The position numbers and the translations under genes were made by a program. This document shows, one piece after another, positions 25,283-34,552 of a DNA stretch of 64,000 bases. This DNA comes from Pseudomonas lurida (lineage in GTDB: Bacteria > Pseudomonadota > Gammaproteobacteria > Pseudomonadales > Pseudomonadaceae), in assembly GCF_002563895.1 (NCBI RefSeq), contig NZ_PDJB01000001.1, positions 3,393,501 to 3,457,500 on the forward strand, written 5' to 3'. The stretch's first letter is position 1, and each line of letters starts with the position of its first letter. The notes under the pieces were generated by a model. That model was not told where the DNA came from. It saw nothing but the letters and a program-made list of their open reading frames with translations, and did not search any database.

Positions 25283-26116
25283 ATGTTGCCGATCCGCCGT
25301 GACATCCGTTTTGCCCTGCCACCCGAACGCATCAAGAACTGGCACGAACAGGGTCCCTTCATCACGCATTTCTTCAATGCGCTGTCGCTGCTGTTTCCGC
25401 AGGGCGAGCTGTTTTTCATGGACAGCGTGCGCCACTACCGCCAGCGCATCGACGACCCGGCGCTGAAAAAAGAGATCCAGGGGTTCATCGGCCAGGAAGC
25501 CATGCACAGCCGCGAGCACGTCGCCTACAACGACCTGTTGCAAGCCGCAGGGCTGCCCGCGCATACCCTCGACCGCCGGCTGAAGTTCATCCTCGACCTG
25601 CAGAAAAAACACCTGCCCGCGTCCTTCAACCTGGCGGTCACCATTGCCCTTGAACATTACACGGCAATGCTGGCCGAAATCCTGTTGAGCGACCCGTCCC
25701 GCTTCGGTGAATCACTCAAGGGCTACCAGCAGATGTGGTACTGGCACGCCCTGGAGGAAACCGAACACAAGGCCGTGGCGTTTGACGTGTGGAACCGCGT
25801 GATCAAGCCCGGCCCCATGCGCTATTTGCTGCGCACCGGAACCATGCTCACCACGACGGTATTCTTCTGGCTGGTGGTGTTCGACTTCCACCTGCGCCTG
25901 CTGATTGCCGACCGCAAGTCCGGCGGGCACCTGAAGGGCTTCTGGCGCATGTTGAAATTCCTGTATGGGCCGAAGGGCGTTTTCCCACGAATGCTGGTGC
26001 CGTGGCTGCACTACTTCAAACCCGGCTTTCACCCCTGGGACCATGACAACCGTGCGCGCCTGGACGGTATCGACGGATTGATCGAGGAAATCGAGCAGAC
26101 TCAGCGCGGTTATTAG
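25283..26116 (+). CDS. PF10118-type predicted metal-dependent hydrolase (ferritin-like helices)
   Basis: This 277-residue protein begins MLPIRRDIRF and matches the family named 'predicted metal-dependent hydrolase' (COG3687). Candidate metal ligands lie on helices: QEAMHSREH, ALEHYTAM and HALEETEHKA. This E-x2-H pattern looks more like a diiron carboxylate bundle than a classic hydrolase. One hydrophobic segment (TTVFFWLVVFDF) may bind the membrane. The Shine-Dalgarno AGGAG precedes the ATG. It is the third gene of the monooxygenase operon, 15 bp after the SDR gene. The family's reaction is unproven as far as I know. It overlaps the convergent EIIC-EAL gene end by 4 bp. Confidence 0.83.
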   Translation: MLPIRRDIRFALPPERIKNWHEQGPFITHFFNALSLLFPQGELFFMDSVRHYRQRIDDPALKKEIQGFIGQEAMHSREHVAYNDLLQAAGLPAHTLDRRLKFILDLQKKHLPASFNLAVTIALEHYTAMLAEILLSDPSRFGESLKGYQQMWYWHALEETEHKAVAFDVWNRVIKPGPMRYLLRTGTMLTTTVFFWLVVFDFHLRLLIADRKSGGHLKGFWRMLKFLYGPKGVFPRMLVPWLHYFKPGFHPWDHDNRARLDGIDGLIEEIEQTQRGY

Positions 26117-28188
26117 GCTTGGGCCATGGCCTCGCGCTCACGCACAAAGCCTTGTAACTGATCGCCCGGCAGCGCCTTGCTGAAGTACCAGCCCTGGATA
26201 ATCAGATCGGCGCCGGTACTCAGGAAGGCCAACTGCTCGGCAGTTTCCACCCCTTCCACCACCACGCCCAGGTTCAGCGCCTCACAAAAACGCAGCATGC
26301 CGGTCAAGACCTGGGCGCCCTTGGGGTCGTGCTGGGCCACTACGAAGCTGCGGTCGATCTTGATGAAGTCCACCGGGAACTGGTGCAAGTAACTCAAGGC
26401 AGAAAACCCGGTGCCGAAGTCGTCGATGTAGACCTTGGCACCGATGGCCTGCAGTTTCTGGATGGTCTGGCGGGTGGACTGGATATCACTGACCAGCGCG
26501 TCTTCAGTGATTTCCACCGAGACCTGCCCGTGGGCCTGGGCCAGGATCTCCACCAGGCGTTCGCCGTAAGCGGCGTCGGTCAGGGTCGCACTGGAAATAT
26601 TGATGGTCATCGGCAAGCTGAAGCCGAGTTTCTGCCACTTCTGGTATTGGCGAACCGCCTGGGACGCGACCCACACATCCACATCCGGCATCAATTGCGC
26701 CTGGGCCAGCCATTGCAGGAACTCCCACGGCGAATGCACCTTCCCCTCGGCATCACGGGCACGCATCAACGCTTCACAACCGGTGCACAGGCCAGTGCGC
26801 GTCGAGACCTGCGGCTGGAATTCGAGATAGAACTCGTAGTCGCTGATCTGCTGGATACGGCTCAACTCACTGGCTTGGCGCGCCAGGATCTTGTGGGACG
26901 CGAGCACCGAGTCCACCTCGCGCAAGCGCCCCTTTTCTTCAAGGCCACGGAAAGTCATGTCCAGTGACTTGAGATACACCGTGCCACCTTCGGTGGCCTG
27001 GCGATGGATCGCACGCACATAGGGTGCATACACCAGGGTGCCAAGCCCCAACAGCGCCACTTGCAGCGCCACCGCAACCAGGTCGCCGTGGGTACTGAGG
27101 TAGGCATTGAGCAACACTGGCGCGGTAAACGGTACGCTGACCACCGCCGGCGACACCCATCCCATCTGCACCACCGTTAACGCCACCATGGCGTTAAGTG
27201 CGGGGACGATCAGAAACGGTATGAACAAGCGCGGGTTGAGGATGATCGGCAAACCGAACAACAGCACCTCACTGACGTTGAACAGTGACAGCGGCAAACT
27301 CGCGACCGCCAACAGGCGCATGGACTGGCTCTTGGAGAACAGCAGGATTGCCAGCAACAGACACAAGGCCCCCCCTGAACCGCCGATGAATGCAAAGCTG
27401 CCCAACAGGCCGTTGTTCAACACATACTTGATCGGCTCGCCCGCCGCCAATGCCGCGCTGTTCAGCACCACGGCCTGGTCCAGCACGTCGAACAGCGGTT
27501 GCATGGCGTACACGCCGTGAATGCCGAAGAACCACAGCAGCGAATTCATCAGGGTCACGAACAGGCCGCTGCCGTAGGGCGATTCCAAGGCGTGGAGCAC
27601 CTGAGGCCCCTGTAACTGCGCCACATAGGGGATCTGGAGCAACAACGACAGCAACACCACCAGCACCAAGGCGGTGATAGCGCCCGGCACCACCATATTG
27701 ATGGCGCCGCGCAGGTTGTGACCCACCAGGTCTTCGTTGACCAGTCGGGTCCAGCGGTAACGATGCAGCCGCGCAATGGCCGGCACGTTCAGCAGCGGCG
27801 AGGCAATGGCGATAAACAGTACGAAGGTGGCCGAAGCCCGGGGGTAGTCGCGCAGGATAAACGTCGCTACCACGACATGGGCCAGGCACAGGAACGCCAC
27901 GGGCAGTTGCGGCAGTCGATGCTGGATCGCCAGCATGTAGCCAATGGAGGCGGCGACCAGCAGCGGGATCACCGAGCTGATCTGGTTGTGCAGGCCGGCC
28001 AGGAACGCCACCACCTGCGGATCCAAGCCCAGTACGCGAGCACATTCGGACAGGATCAGAAAACCCGCTGACACCAGCAGGCACGGCAGGATCCACAGTA
28101 ACCCTTCGCGGATCGCTCGCAGCGACTCGGTGCTGGCCAGGGCGGCCAGACGTTGCGTGAAGAAAAGCTTGAACAGCGTTTGCGCCAT
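26113..28188 (-). CDS. PTS-EIIC-like membrane domain fused to an EAL phosphodiesterase
   Basis: The protein has 691 residues. Residues about 1-400 form a polytopic domain resembling the cellobiose/lactose-type PTS EIIC, with FGIHGVYAMQPLF and SFAFIGGSGGALCLLLAIL blocks. The C-terminal region from about 440 is an EAL domain. Catalytic residues for c-di-GMP hydrolysis look intact: E472 (EAL), N530, E559, D589-D590 (IDDFGTG), K610, E645 and Q665. No EIIA/EIIB domain or PTS gene is nearby, so the EIIC part may be a ligand sensor rather than a transporter (inference). The ATG at 28188 with AGAGGG ahead was chosen; upstream residues are not conserved-looking. Confidence 0.88.
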   Translation of the reverse strand: MAQTLFKLFFTQRLAALASTESLRAIREGLLWILPCLLVSAGFLILSECARVLGLDPQVVAFLAGLHNQISSVIPLLVAASIGYMLAIQHRLPQLPVAFLCLAHVVVATFILRDYPRASATFVLFIAIASPLLNVPAIARLHRYRWTRLVNEDLVGHNLRGAINMVVPGAITALVLVVLLSLLLQIPYVAQLQGPQVLHALESPYGSGLFVTLMNSLLWFFGIHGVYAMQPLFDVLDQAVVLNSAALAAGEPIKYVLNNGLLGSFAFIGGSGGALCLLLAILLFSKSQSMRLLAVASLPLSLFNVSEVLLFGLPIILNPRLFIPFLIVPALNAMVALTVVQMGWVSPAVVSVPFTAPVLLNAYLSTHGDLVAVALQVALLGLGTLVYAPYVRAIHRQATEGGTVYLKSLDMTFRGLEEKGRLREVDSVLASHKILARQASELSRIQQISDYEFYLEFQPQVSTRTGLCTGCEALMRARDAEGKVHSPWEFLQWLAQAQLMPDVDVWVASQAVRQYQKWQKLGFSLPMTINISSATLTDAAYGERLVEILAQAHGQVSVEITEDALVSDIQSTRQTIQKLQAIGAKVYIDDFGTGFSALSYLHQFPVDFIKIDRSFVVAQHDPKGAQVLTGMLRFCEALNLGVVVEGVETAEQLAFLSTGADLIIQGWYFSKALPGDQLQGFVREREAMAQA

Positions 28189-28440
28189 GACCCATCCCTC
28201 TGCCCATCGCCCACTGTCCCTGGAAGGCAGGGCCGGATACACCGGGCTAACGCTACACGTCCGGGCACGATGAGCGAAAGCCTTTTGCCCTCCGTCTTGG
28301 TGAATTTTGCGCCTTGGATGGCAAGTAACTTCCTGGTTTTCCAAATAGTTGAATTTTCCGACCTGGGCCACTCGTCGAATCTGCTTCAATAAGGGCTGTA
28401 GGAGTGTCACCCTGACCTGCCCTTTATGTGGAGCACGCCC

Positions 28441-28770
28441 TTGTCACAACCCGGTGATAACCACCAGCGCGCGCTGGACCGATTCCTTGACGAACACCCC
28501 GATGTCGCCACCGAACTCAATAGCCTGAATCCGTTGGCCGCCCAAGCCAAAGGCGAAACCCTGGCGCAGTACCGCGCCGAACGGCTGCATGAAGCCTTCG
28601 AAGCGGAAGCCGAGCGCCAGGGGCTGTTTGCCTGGGAACTCACGCTAAAACTCACCGCCGAATCTTCCGAAACCTTCGAAGCGCAGCGCCTCGAAGTGCA
28701 TAAGGAAGTGGCGCAGATGGCAGGCCTGAGCTGGGACGAGTACTGCCAGCTGCACGACCTGGCCGGTTGA
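28441..28770 (+). CDS. Small conserved protein, DUF6388-like
   Basis: This 109-residue soluble, acidic, helical protein (LSQPGDNHQRALDRFLDEHP onward) has no signal peptide. I recall a Pseudomonas family, DUF6388, with the same NPLAAQAKGETL and AEAERQGLFAWELTLKLTAES pattern; its function is unknown. The start is a TTG at 28441 because GGAG lies 7 nt upstream. An in-frame ATG at 28426 has no close Shine-Dalgarno. The gene converges on the end of the T6SS kinase gene with 4 bp between, so it is not part of that operon. Confidence 0.7.
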   Translation: MSQPGDNHQRALDRFLDEHPDVATELNSLNPLAAQAKGETLAQYRAERLHEAFEAEAERQGLFAWELTLKLTAESSETFEAQRLEVHKEVAQMAGLSWDEYCQLHDLAG

Positions 28771-28774
28771 CGCG

Positions 28775-29611
28775 TTACATCGAGTACCAGCGATGTCGTC
28801 TGCCCCCCAGCACCTCACGCAGTTCGGCGACAGATACGGTTCTCTGCTCGGGGTCCGTCGCCAATGCCGAGCACAATGCAGGCCAGTAATGCCTGGGCAG
28901 CTGCCTCGGCCTTGGTAAAGCCTGGTCGCGCTGGCCGGGGCGCCGTCCTTCAGCGAGTTCATAGAGCACGCAGGCCGCCCCGTAGAGGTCGGCGCTCGCC
29001 GACGGCAGTCCTCCGGCCATCAGCTCAGGCGCCGCATAGGCAGGCGTCCATGCGTTCAAGCGACTGCGGCTCAAACCTGGCAACCCAGCCCTCGCCTGCA
29101 CCTCGGCGTGCGCCAGGCCAAAATCGAACAGGCGCACCCCCTGCTCTCCCACCATGATATTTGCCGGTTTCACATCACCGTGCAGCACGCCCTGCCGATG
29201 GGTATAGGCCAGCGCATCCAACAGTTGCAAGGCCATCGGTTGCAGCTCTTGCCACGGCAAGCCCTGCGGACGCTCCGGGAGCAGGCGGTCCAGGGTGAGG
29301 CCGGGCATCAGTTCCATGGTAAAGAATGCCCTCTGGTGAGCCGTGTCCACCTCGAAAGAGAATGCCCTTACCACGTGATCATGTCGCAGGCTGCGCGTCA
29401 TGGCGAACTCGCTGTACAGCAGCAAATGCGCATCGGTGGACGCACAAAGGGGCTCGCCCAACAGTTTAAGCGCCACCCGGCAGTCCGGTTCGCCTAACGT
29501 TTCATGCAACAGGTCCCGGGCGCGATAAACCACGCCCATACCTCCCGTCCCGAGAACACGTTCAAGCTGATAACGCCCTGCCAGCAGGTTCGGCGGGCAT
29601 ACCGCGGTCAT
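28775..29611 (-). CDS. stk1: Stk-type serine/threonine protein kinase of the T6SS
   Basis: This 278-residue Hanks-type kinase has the glycine loop GTGGMG (21-26), K49, the catalytic loop HGDVKPAN (D146, N151), DFG at 163-165 and an APE-like AAPEL. It lacks transmembrane and sensor domains, unlike PpkA of HSI-I, and matches Stk1 of the P. aeruginosa HSI-II cluster in size and position. It is the last gene of the T6SS operon, overlapping the phosphatase gene by 4 bp (ATGA). The likely substrate is the FHA protein encoded upstream (inference from threonine-phosphorylation control of other T6SSs). Confidence 0.88.
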   Translation of the reverse strand: MTAVCPPNLLAGRYQLERVLGTGGMGVVYRARDLLHETLGEPDCRVALKLLGEPLCASTDAHLLLYSEFAMTRSLRHDHVVRAFSFEVDTAHQRAFFTMELMPGLTLDRLLPERPQGLPWQELQPMALQLLDALAYTHRQGVLHGDVKPANIMVGEQGVRLFDFGLAHAEVQARAGLPGLSRSRLNAWTPAYAAPELMAGGLPSASADLYGAACVLYELAEGRRPGQRDQALPRPRQLPRHYWPALCSALATDPEQRTVSVAELREVLGGRRHRWYSM

Positions 29612-30321
29612 GACTGCACCACCACGGCGGTAAGATCATCCAGCGCAGGCCCCCGCAACGCTTGGACGAACAGTCGGTCTACCACCTGCCACGGCATGCC
29701 TGCACTCATGGCACTTCCCAGTTCGCGGTGGCGAAGCCCCTGGTACAGGCCATCGCTGCACAGTAAAAACACGTCCCCGGGATAGAGCCGAAATTCGAGT
29801 ATCTCGAGGCTCAGTGGCTGTCGGGCACCAATTGCGCGAGTCAAGGCCCTGGCATCTGGATGGCTCCGCGCTCGTTCCAGGCTGAGTTGCTGTTCATCCA
29901 TCAGTTGCTGCTGTAGAGAGTGGTCGCGCGACAGTTGATACAGGCACTGACTTCGCCAGAGGTAGCATCGGCTGTCCCCGGCCCATATGCAGGCTGCTCG
30001 TTCGTGTTCGAGCAACAGCACAACCACCGTACTGCCCATGACACCTGCCAGGCCTTCGGCGGGTTGCAATTGGTTGTCGAGGCCGCGCAGGCAGCGTCGG
30101 ACCGCGTCGATGCGTTGATCGAAGCCGCCTCCAGCTGGCAGCGCAGCCAGCTCACTGACCACCCATTGACTGGCCACATTACCGGCATGATGACCGCCCA
30201 TGCCATCGGCGACTGCCCAGCAGCCGCGTTGCGGGCAATCCAGCAATGCATCCTCATTGCGCACACGGCCCTTGCCTTGCGCCGTGCGTCCGGCACTTTG
30301 CCAAGGCTGCGCCCGACTCAC
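29608..30321 (-). CDS. stp1: Stp-type PP2C phosphatase of the T6SS
   Basis: This 237-residue PPM/PP2C phosphatase has metal-binding motifs ADGMGGHHAG, STVVVLLLE, WAGDSRCYLW, LLCSDGLYQG and DDLTAVVV. I chose the GTG at 30321. It overlaps the tssM stop codon as GTGA, has GGAG 5 nt upstream, and gives the length of P. aeruginosa Stp1. An ATG 30 nt further upstream (30351) would overlap tssM by 34 bp. It would reverse phosphorylation made by the adjacent Stk kinase. Confidence 0.85.
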   Translation of the reverse strand: MSRAQPWQSAGRTAQGKGRVRNEDALLDCPQRGCWAVADGMGGHHAGNVASQWVVSELAALPAGGGFDQRIDAVRRCLRGLDNQLQPAEGLAGVMGSTVVVLLLEHERAACIWAGDSRCYLWRSQCLYQLSRDHSLQQQLMDEQQLSLERARSHPDARALTRAIGARQPLSLEILEFRLYPGDVFLLCSDGLYQGLRHRELGSAMSAGMPWQVVDRLFVQALRGPALDDLTAVVVQS

Positions 30322-33300
30322 AATTGCTCCGGCAGGCGGAAGGTGCGCCATGTCGCCATCTGGAACGGGCTGGGGTTGCGTTGGCTGGTGAGCAGGTAAT
30401 TGGCACGCAGCCCGGCCAGGTCGGCCTTGAGTATCTGCGCGCCCCTGCCACTTGCCGGCTCGCTTTGCATCAAGTCGAAAAATCGGAACATCGACCAGGC
30501 TCCGCGATCTTTTTCGATCCCCACTGGCCGCTCTGTACCGCGTTCCAGTACCAGGCTGCTGCGACCGTTGTCTGCCTCGGCCGGCCATTGGAAGGTCATC
30601 GGCACGATCGGGCCATGCCGGTATTCCAATTGCTGACCGCCCAGCTGCAGCGTTGCCCGGCTGACAGCCTGATCCAGGCTGTAGGGCGCCAGTGTGAATC
30701 GAACGGCCCAATCGCCCTGGTCCTCGGCAAAAAAGCCCTGGCGAATGGTCTGGGCCTTGGTCAGTTGGTCCAACAACGAACGTGAGACTGGCAAGCTGCG
30801 CCCGTCCAGGGCACGCAAGCGATAGCGGTTGCCCTCGACACTGACAAACGGCCGCAGGTAACCGTCATAAAAACGCTCCATGCTCCCGTGTGGTTTAAAG
30901 AACGCCTGAAAGTCACCAAGCGCAACATCGCTGCCGGCATGGGCGGTGAATGGGTAGCGGTTCTGGATCGCCTTCACATAAAAGCCATGGATCTCGCTTT
31001 GATAACGCTGGTTGATATACCCGTACGCGCCATCAAGCAGATGGCGCCAGTTTTGCTCGGCGACCCCCTCGAACCAGCCCTTGAGCGGCTGCGGCAAGCG
31101 CGCCGCCGCATCACGCAAGTTGCCCAATAGCGGTTGCTGCCCATCTATCCGTTGCCTGGCGAGCTTGAACGCTGCCTGCTCAGGTGAACTGTCGCGGTTC
31201 AGTGTCGACACTTGCAGGTTCAGCTCATCGAGCAAGCGCACCACCTGCGTCAACTCGCCCCCAGGTTGCTGCTCTTCATCGAGCAATTGGTGCAAAGGCT
31301 CAAAGCGGCGCTGCAATGCGCGTCGGGCATTATCGGGCAATGCCTTGGCGAGCACGCTGGATGCTGTCGCGACCGTCTCGGGGATCTTCGGGCTCACCGT
31401 ACCCAGCAGTTCATGGGCCGGCATCAGCCGTGTGTTTTCACGCACCTGCCGCAACAACTGCACCAACGTCGACTGCGTGGAAGTCAGGCTCGCGAGCTGC
31501 TCCGCGCTATTCCGCAGGCTGTCACTTTCCAGCAGCCTGACTCGACCCAGCGCATCACTCCAGGCATCGGCGTATTCACTGAAATAGCGCTGCTCCAGCG
31601 CCAACATCAGCTTGCGCAGCTCCAGTACGCCGAGGTCGGTGGTTTCCCCTAGCACCCAGTTATCCTGGGCAATGGCATTGACCAACCGAGGGCCTTGCGC
31701 TTCGAAATACTGCAGGTATTTTTTGCTGTAGAAACCCGGAATAGGTGGCTCAAGCCTGGAAAATGCCGGACCCTCGGCCAGGCGGTAAGGATCCAGGTTC
31801 CGCGCTTGTTCCCGCAGCGTCCGGTACACCACGTCTGCCAGTGACTCTGCGCGTAATGCCAGCCGAGCCTGGGCGACCAGCTCATCGTTCAACGGCATTA
31901 CAAACCCTTGCCCGATAAGGCGTGCAAAGTGCTCGTTGAGGCGTTTACGCTCCCCAGGGTCGGCCACGGCCCCGAGCGCCCATTGCCCAGCCACCTGCTC
32001 TGCCAGCCAAGCTTTATCACGGCGCTCCGGCAAGTTGAGCATCAGGTAGGCCCGCAGGTTGTCCAGCAACCGTTCACGGTCACCCAGGCTCGCTCGTACC
32101 TGCTCCTCGAACAGCGTGGTCACGTAGGGCAGCAATTGCTGATGCAAGGCGTGTTCGTAGGCATTGGTCAACGTTGGATGAATTACCTCACCCTGATACA
32201 AACCCACCCGATCAATCCACCGCGCCTCTGCCGTCAGAGGAAATACTTTTGTGGCCGCCAACCGACTGTCCAGCAGCGCCAATAACGCAACGCGTGCGTC
32301 CGGAGGGACCGGCGTGGGCTTGACCAATTCCAATAGCTGAACCAGCCGCTGATGGTTGAACGAGTAGCCGTGCGTCCACAACGCTCCCGCGCAAGCGATG
32401 ACAATGGCTGCGGTAAGCGCCATTAAGCCGTGGCGTCGACGTATGCGTTGTCGCTCCGTGGTATGCAAACCGGCCAGATCGGCCTGCGCAAACACCACTC
32501 GATTGAACAGGCCCTGGACAAAATGGGGACGTACATCAACGGTACTCGCACAGGTCAAGTAGAACCCGCGCAGACCATTGATACGCTGATGGCGATGGAC
32601 CGAAAACGCCGTCTCGATAAACAGCCACAGACAATCGCCGAGGTGGGCGACTTGCTGAGGGAAATCCAGCATCCGGCCTCGTCGCTCAGGGTTGCGTTCT
32701 TGATGCAAACGGGGGATCAGCTCGGCCCCCAGGCGTTGCAGCAGGACCTCGAAGGTTTCACGTACCTCGGCGATAGGCGTACCGGTCGTGTCTGTGACCA
32801 GGCGCTCGCCCAGCACATCCTCGGCGCTGTCGCCCTGTTGCGCATCGAAGAACTCGGCAAACCCCACCAGTCGGTCCGCCTGGGTCAACACCAGGTAAAC
32901 CGGCACATCCACATGCAGTGTCTGCTGGATTTCCTGCAGGCGGGTGCGTACATGACGCGCGTGGAGTTCCAGGTCATGTTCATTGCTGCGCAAAAGCGTA
33001 TTGACCGACAGCGTCACCACTACGCCGTCGAGCGGCCGTGTCCTGCGCCTTGATTTGAGCAGGCCGAGCATTGTCGACCACCCTGCCGCATCCACAGAAG
33101 TGTGCGGTTGGTCCAGGTATCGGCCAGCCATCTCGACCATCACCGCTTCATCCGCAAAATACCAGTCACAGTAAGCGGTGGAGCCCGGAAGTGCGGATTC
33201 AGCCCGGTCGTGGGGAGACTGCAACCCGCAAGCGTTCAACAAGGAGGTCTTGCCACTGGCGCGCTCACCGATCAACAAGTACCAGGGCAACTCATTGCGC

Positions 33301-33668
33301 CAACGTTCACTATGCTCGCCGTAGCGACGCGAGGTCTTCAACATCTGCAGAGCCTCCTTGAAGCGCCCTTGCACGTGTCTCACTTCGTCGCTGATCAACG
33401 CCTGCCGCTGATGACGCTCGTGAGCCTCGGGCTGATCCGAACGAACGGCGCGGCGTGCGCCCACCACTACCATCGCCAGGCCCCACAGCAACAGCAACCC
33501 GCTGATGGTCAGCAAGCGGGCGGTCGGGCTTTGCCAGAAACGATAGTCATCCACCGCTAGCAAAGGTCCTGCGAACCACACCAGCAATGTACTGCCGAGC
33601 ACCAATAACAGGCTCCAGACCCACGTCTTGCGCAGCACCGTGCCCGCGCCCTTGAAGAATGCGTTCAT
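30318..33668 (-). CDS. tssM: T6SS membrane-complex protein TssM (IcmF)
   Basis: The protein has 1116 residues. Helices at about 17-38 and 52-72 precede a cytoplasmic domain with Walker A GERASGKTS (134-142), then a third helix near residue 420 and a large periplasmic domain ending the protein. TssM spans the inner membrane, binds TssL, and reaches TssJ at the outer membrane. The presence of Walker A suggests NTP binding, which varies among TssM proteins. It starts 15 bp after tssL and overlaps the stp start. Position matches icmF2 of HSI-II. Confidence 0.93.
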   Translation of the reverse strand: MNAFFKGAGTVLRKTWVWSLLLVLGSTLLVWFAGPLLAVDDYRFWQSPTARLLTISGLLLLWGLAMVVVGARRAVRSDQPEAHERHQRQALISDEVRHVQGRFKEALQMLKTSRRYGEHSERWRNELPWYLLIGERASGKTSLLNACGLQSPHDRAESALPGSTAYCDWYFADEAVMVEMAGRYLDQPHTSVDAAGWSTMLGLLKSRRRTRPLDGVVVTLSVNTLLRSNEHDLELHARHVRTRLQEIQQTLHVDVPVYLVLTQADRLVGFAEFFDAQQGDSAEDVLGERLVTDTTGTPIAEVRETFEVLLQRLGAELIPRLHQERNPERRGRMLDFPQQVAHLGDCLWLFIETAFSVHRHQRINGLRGFYLTCASTVDVRPHFVQGLFNRVVFAQADLAGLHTTERQRIRRRHGLMALTAAIVIACAGALWTHGYSFNHQRLVQLLELVKPTPVPPDARVALLALLDSRLAATKVFPLTAEARWIDRVGLYQGEVIHPTLTNAYEHALHQQLLPYVTTLFEEQVRASLGDRERLLDNLRAYLMLNLPERRDKAWLAEQVAGQWALGAVADPGERKRLNEHFARLIGQGFVMPLNDELVAQARLALRAESLADVVYRTLREQARNLDPYRLAEGPAFSRLEPPIPGFYSKKYLQYFEAQGPRLVNAIAQDNWVLGETTDLGVLELRKLMLALEQRYFSEYADAWSDALGRVRLLESDSLRNSAEQLASLTSTQSTLVQLLRQVRENTRLMPAHELLGTVSPKIPETVATASSVLAKALPDNARRALQRRFEPLHQLLDEEQQPGGELTQVVRLLDELNLQVSTLNRDSSPEQAAFKLARQRIDGQQPLLGNLRDAAARLPQPLKGWFEGVAEQNWRHLLDGAYGYINQRYQSEIHGFYVKAIQNRYPFTAHAGSDVALGDFQAFFKPHGSMERFYDGYLRPFVSVEGNRYRLRALDGRSLPVSRSLLDQLTKAQTIRQGFFAEDQGDWAVRFTLAPYSLDQAVSRATLQLGGQQLEYRHGPIVPMTFQWPAEADNGRSSLVLERGTERPVGIEKDRGAWSMFRFFDLMQSEPASGRGAQILKADLAGLRANYLLTSQRNPSPFQMATWRTFRLPEQL

Positions 33669-33683
33669 ACATGACTCCCAGCG

Positions 33684-34547
33684 TTACAAGGGCGTGCGAG
33701 ACGGGCCCGGCATCGAAGATTGAAAAGGTTGCAGCGCTGTCATGCGCTCCTGGCCCAGCAGCCAGGCAAACCCCGAATACATCACCAGCAAGCAACCGAG
33801 TACGCAAAGAGCAACCCAGGTCGTGGAGACCAGGCGTATTCGTGCCTGAGGCGCCCTGCCCGTTTCTGGCGAACGGCATAGGGGCAATCGCTCACCTCGC
33901 ACATGCCTGATCTGGCGGTAGACAGCATCATGCAGGGTTTCAAGCTGCACTCGTCCCCGCTCCATGACGCGATATTTGCCTTCGAACCCCAGCGAAAGGC
34001 ACACGTACATAAGCTCAAGCAAGGCCACATGCTTGACGGGATCTCGGGACAAACGCTCCAGCAGTTGGAAAAACTTTTCACCGCCGAAGGTTTCGTTGTG
34101 GAAGCGGCTTAACAGGCTCGTCTTCGACCAATCACTACGGCTGCCCCAAGACGTGGTGACCACAGCCTCATCAATGACACTGCACAACACGTAGCGCGCC
34201 GACATCACCTGACTGTTCTCTGCACCCTGGTGCAGGGCTCGCGCCTCGAACGCGTTGACACCCAACGAAAGCTGGTCATTGAGCGCTTGCAAGCCTTCCC
34301 GCCCTGGACCGGCCTTGAGCCGGACAACCTGTAGCAACAGCTCCCAGGCAGCGGTCAACAGGATGTTGGAGCCCAGGTTGAAACGCGCCGCGCCCTGCAG
34401 GTGGGCGCTATAGATCATGCGGTCCTCCAACTGCTCAAAACGTGGGGGTGATGGGCAATCGGTCATTGCCCCCCGTGCCGGCCCCAGCCCCTCGCGGTCA
34501 AGCAGGACGGTTTTTTCGTCCTGCGGGTAATCACTGTCCATAGTCAT
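33684..34547 (-). CDS. tssL: T6SS membrane-complex protein TssL (DotU), short form
   Basis: This 287-residue protein has a cytoplasmic DotU domain (SNILLTAAWELLLQVV, SVIDEAVVTTSWG, FFQLLERL, HVALLELMYVCLSLGFEGKYR) and a single C-terminal helix (TTWVALCVLGCLLVMYSGFAWLL). It has no peptidoglycan-binding extension, so wall anchoring must come from elsewhere. The ATG at 34547 lies 5 bp after the tssK stop; much longer upstream reading has no support. It is a partner of TssM and TssK. Confidence 0.92.
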   Translation of the reverse strand: MTMDSDYPQDEKTVLLDREGLGPARGAMTDCPSPPRFEQLEDRMIYSAHLQGAARFNLGSNILLTAAWELLLQVVRLKAGPGREGLQALNDQLSLGVNAFEARALHQGAENSQVMSARYVLCSVIDEAVVTTSWGSRSDWSKTSLLSRFHNETFGGEKFFQLLERLSRDPVKHVALLELMYVCLSLGFEGKYRVMERGRVQLETLHDAVYRQIRHVRGERLPLCRSPETGRAPQARIRLVSTTWVALCVLGCLLVMYSGFAWLLGQERMTALQPFQSSMPGPSRTPL

Positions 34548-34552
34548 GGTAG

